From NCBI RefSeq assembly GCF_001700505.1, contig NZ_MAPV01000037.1, forward strand, positions 1 to 64,000: a DNA stretch of 64,000 bases, given 5' to 3'. Below are positions 61,768 to 64,000 of the stretch, in pieces (within the stretch, counting starts at the first letter, position 1; each line of letters begins with the position of its first letter). The stretch comes from Streptomyces mutomycini (GTDB lineage: Bacteria > Actinomycetota > Actinomycetes > Streptomycetales > Streptomycetaceae). The notes below the pieces were generated by a model. The model saw only the letters and a list, made by a program, of their open reading frames with translations, did no database searches and was not told where the DNA came from. The translations under genes were made by a program, and so were the position numbers.

Positions 61768-62721
61768 ATGGGGGTCTTCGTCTACCTGCCACTCGTCCTG
61801 CCGCTGACCGCACTGCCCATGGCGCGCCTCGCCGAACAGCACCTGCACCCCAGGAGCGCCACCCGGCTGCTGGCCGCCGTGGGTTCGACCCTGGCCCTGT
61901 GCAGCACACTGTGCCTGGCCCTGCTCATGGTGGTGGGCACCGCCCAGCTCCCCGGAAACCCGCTGCCCGACGGCTGGTCGGACCCCGAGGTGCGCGCCGC
62001 GGTGCCCTACGAGGAGAAGGCGGGCCTGATCGCGATCGGCGTCCTGGCAGCGGTGGTGACGGCCTGGTGCAGCATGCTGCTGCGGCACGCCAGGACCCGT
62101 ATCCGCGCCGCCCGCGCCCTGCCGCCGTCAGCCGGCGACGGTTTCGCGGGGGGCCTCACGCTGGTCCCGTCCCCCCACCCGTACGCCTACGCCCTGCCGG
62201 GGCGGCGCGGGCGCGACGGACGGATCGTCGTGTCCACCGCGATGATGGACTGCTTGGACGCCGGCGAGCGCCGAGCGCTCGTCGCCCATGAACGCGCGCA
62301 CCTGGCCGGCCGTCACCACCGCTATCTGCTGGTGACCCAACTGGCGGCGCGCGCCAACCCGTTCCTGCTGCCCCTGCGTACGGCGGTGGCGTACAGCACC
62401 GAACGCTGGGCCGACGAGGAGGCGGCGTACGAGGTCGGCAGCCGCAGGGCCGTGGCGACCGCGGTCGCCACGGCGGCGCTGGTCTCGCACCGCCCGCCCG
62501 GCCCCGCCGTGCTCCCCGCCTTCGCGACGGCGGGCCCGGTGCCGCGCCGGGTGGCCGCGCTGCTCGACCCCGCGCCCCCGGCGGGGCTCTGGCCCCCGGC
62601 CTCCACGCATCTCGCCCTGGCGGCGGTGACCGCGACGGTGGGGACGGCGGCCTCGGCGCTGTCGTCGCTCAACGCGACGGTGACGCTCGTCGGCATCCTC
62701 CACGCGGCCACCCCGCTCTGA
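61768..62721 (+). CDS. M56-family membrane metallopeptidase (BlaR1-like, sensor-less)
   Basis: This 317-residue membrane protease has helices at the start (VFVYLPLVLPLTALPMARLA), near 30-60 and 90-110, and at the C-terminus. The zinc site HExxH is at ALVAHERAHLAGRHHRYLL near residue 175, with a third ligand probably in STERWADEEAAYEVG. The penicillin-binding sensor domain of BlaR1 is absent. Its presumed role is to cleave the BlaI-type repressor encoded upstream; the signal is unknown. Confidence 0.85.
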   Translation: MGVFVYLPLVLPLTALPMARLAEQHLHPRSATRLLAAVGSTLALCSTLCLALLMVVGTAQLPGNPLPDGWSDPEVRAAVPYEEKAGLIAIGVLAAVVTAWCSMLLRHARTRIRAARALPPSAGDGFAGGLTLVPSPHPYAYALPGRRGRDGRIVVSTAMMDCLDAGERRALVAHERAHLAGRHHRYLLVTQLAARANPFLLPLRTAVAYSTERWADEEAAYEVGSRRAVATAVATAALVSHRPPGPAVLPAFATAGPVPRRVAALLDPAPPAGLWPPASTHLALAAVTATVGTAASALSSLNATVTLVGILHAATPL

Positions 62722-62734
62722 CCCGCCGGGGACG

Positions 62735-64000
62735 TCAGCCGGAATCGCGGGAGTCGCGCCCGGCATGCTCCGGAGTGAGGTCGTCGTGCGACGGCATCGG
62801 CCGGCCGGCCCCCATGTCGTGGGGCGGCACCGGCTGACCGGCCGCGACGGCCGGCTTCTTCCCCCGGCCCGCGAGCAGCGCCTGGAGCTTCGAGGCGACC
62901 GGCTCCGTCCACCGGGCGGTGAGCGGACCGACGATCACCAGGATCAGCACGTAGGCGGTCGCGATGGGCCCGATGCGCGGTTCCGTCGCCACCGCCAGAC
63001 CGGCGATGACGATGGAGAACTCGCCGCGTGCGACCAGTGTGCCGCCCGCGCGCCAACGGCCCCGCGGACCGATCCCGGCCCGCCGGGAGGCGTACCAGCC
63101 GGTGCCGATCTTCGTGAAGACCGTGACGATCGCCAGCAGCGCCGCCGGGAGCAGCACGGGCGGGATCTCCGCCGGGTCGGTGGAGAGCCCGAAGAACACG
63201 AAGAACACGGCGGCGAAGAGGTCCCGCAGCGGGGTCAGCAGCTTGCGCGCGCCCTCGGCGACCTCACCGGACAGGGCGATGCCCACGAGGAACGCGCCGA
63301 CGGCGGCCGACACCTGGAGCTGCTGGGCCACCCCGGCCACCAGGACGGTGAGCCCGAGGACGACGAGCAGCAGCATCTCCGGGTTGTCGGAGGACACCGC
63401 ACGGCTGATGAGCCGCCCGTGCCGCAGCGCGAGGTACAGCACGAACCCGACGGTGCCGAGCGCGATCAGCAGCGCGATGCTGCCGCCGGCCAGACCGACA
63501 CCGGCCAGCATCGCGGTGAGCAGCGGCAGGTAGACGGCCATGGCGAGGTCCTCGATGACGAGGACACCGAGGATGACGGGCGTCTCGCGGTTGCCGAGCC
63601 GTCCCATGTCGGTCATCACCTTGGCGATCACGCCCGACGACGAGATCCAGGTGACCCCGGCCAGCGCGACGGCCCCGACGGGCCCCCACCCGAGCATCAG
63701 ACCGGCTATCGCGCCGGGCGTCGCGTTGAGCACGAAGTCGACGGCCCCCGACGGGTACTGCGTCTTGAGGCTGGTCACGAGCTCCGAGGCGCTGTACTCC
63801 AGTCCGAGCAGGAGCAGCAGCAGGATGACGCCTATCTCCGCCCCGATGGCGGTGAACTCCTCGCTGGCGCCGAGCGGCAGCAGCCCGCCCTCGCCGAACG
63901 CGAGCCCGGCCAGCAGGTAGAGCGGGATGGGCGAAAGACCTATCCGCCCGGCGAATCTCCCGATGATGCCGAGCCCCAGGATGACGGAGCCCAGCTCCAC
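62735..64000 (-). CDS. monovalent cation/proton antiporter (CPA2), 5' end at window edge
   Basis: This inner-membrane Na+ or K+/H+ antiporter has at least 421 residues and about 12-13 helices. Conserved parts include GLGIIGRFAGRIGLSPIPLYLL near the start, GAEIGVILLLLLLGLEYSA, VTWISSSGVIAKVMTDMG, VLVIEDLAMAVYLPLLTAM, LQVSAAVGAFLVGIALSG and FVFFGLSTDPAEIP. After about residue 365 a polar tail (KKPAVAAGQPVPPHDMGAG) ends the protein; no TrkA-N domain follows. The window ends at a GTG in frame, but relatives usually have a few residues more, so the start is probably beyond the edge. Confidence 0.88.
   Translation of the reverse strand: MELGSVILGLGIIGRFAGRIGLSPIPLYLLAGLAFGEGGLLPLGASEEFTAIGAEIGVILLLLLLGLEYSASELVTSLKTQYPSGAVDFVLNATPGAIAGLMLGWGPVGAVALAGVTWISSSGVIAKVMTDMGRLGNRETPVILGVLVIEDLAMAVYLPLLTAMLAGVGLAGGSIALLIALGTVGFVLYLALRHGRLISRAVSSDNPEMLLLVVLGLTVLVAGVAQQLQVSAAVGAFLVGIALSGEVAEGARKLLTPLRDLFAAVFFVFFGLSTDPAEIPPVLLPAALLAIVTVFTKIGTGWYASRRAGIGPRGRWRAGGTLVARGEFSIVIAGLAVATEPRIGPIATAYVLILVIVGPLTARWTEPVASKLQALLAGRGKKPAVAAGQPVPPHDMGAGRPMPSHDDLTPEHAGRDSRDSG

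Noticed and set aside
58622-61909. 1095-codon minus-strand frame extending the YqiJ-like gene
   Set aside because: Only the last 212 residues have membrane helices and an OB fold. The rest runs antisense to the PucR and BlaI genes, and through TerB in the wrong frame.
1-64000. CRISPR array, insertion sequence, prophage or tRNA genes
   Set aside because: No spaced repeats, transposase or integrase motifs or cloverleaf sequences were noticed in any gene-free stretch.
1-64000. TTA codons marking bldA-dependent genes
   Set aside because: Candidate TTA strings I checked fall across codon boundaries (mostly xxT TAC). The check was by eye and not exhaustive, so nothing is claimed.

Overview
The window is a high-GC actinobacterial chromosome segment, almost certainly from Streptomyces. 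The evidence is strong third-position GC, GGAGG-type ribosome sites mixed with many leaderless starts, actinobacterial families (Bpa proteasome activator, mycothiol-type isomerase fold, DUF6458, TerB, Streptomyces K15-type DD-peptidase), and perfect copies of the 14-bp Streptomyces parS site GTTTCACGTGAAAC at 1330 and 20130, with a one-mismatch copy at 33363. From memory, the gene set bkdABC, twin Ser/Thr kinases, DD-peptidase, aspS and metG matches the oriC-proximal arm of Streptomyces chromosomes (around SCO3790-SCO3825 in S. coelicolor). The parS sites fit that placement. I see no phage, insertion sequence, CRISPR array, rRNA or tRNA. Both edges cut genes: moeA on the left and a cation/proton antiporter on the right.

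Layout. 1-4.3 kb: moeA, a two-TM potassium channel whose start overlaps moeA and a parS, a quinone oxidoreductase, and bpa. 4.4-8.6 kb: a small anchored protein and two divergent Ser/Thr kinases, one with a PASTA domain and one with an acidic tail. 8.6-11.0 kb: an APH-fold protein and a flavin-binding PNPOx-fold protein behind a DosR/DevR-like box, next to a NarL/DevR-type response regulator. 11.4-15 kb: the branched-chain keto-acid dehydrogenase operon. 15-31.5 kb: mostly housekeeping and catabolic genes (DD-peptidase, GntR-MFS pair, nitrilase, NHL-thioredoxin protein, M18 peptidase, acyl-CoA dehydrogenase, pirin, AI-2E-type permease, SpoIIE phosphatase). 31.5-41 kb: aspS, a YkuD lipoprotein, metG, a VWA protein and a PhoX phosphatase with a PHO box. 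41-49 kb: oxidoreductases, a MerR-PP2C fusion carrying a frameshift, a cupin fragment, a universal stress protein, an LLM monooxygenase with its FMN reductase, and an auxiliary trpS behind a complete Trp-Trp attenuator. 49-59.3 kb: a four-gene minus-strand operon (YqiJ-like OB protein, flotillin, 1628-residue DUF3686 AAA ATPase, RCK-type membrane protein). 59.5-64 kb: a PucR regulator, TerB, a BlaI-M56 peptidase pair and the antiporter.

How the genes work together. The bkd operon turns branched-chain amino acids into acyl-CoA starters, and the FadE5-like dehydrogenase works on related chemistry. The DevR-like regulator plus a DosR-like box suggests a local hypoxia or redox circuit controlling the PNPOx-APH operon. 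The pirin and LLM genes, 20 kb apart, share the same tandem GTTCAAC promoter architecture and probably one repressor. Expression of trpS should rise when charged tRNA-Trp falls. The flotillin-AAA-YqiJ-RCK operon is the least understood unit and looks like a membrane-microdomain or envelope-stress machine.

Limits: all assignments rest on reading motifs by eye. No database search, folding or alignment program was run.
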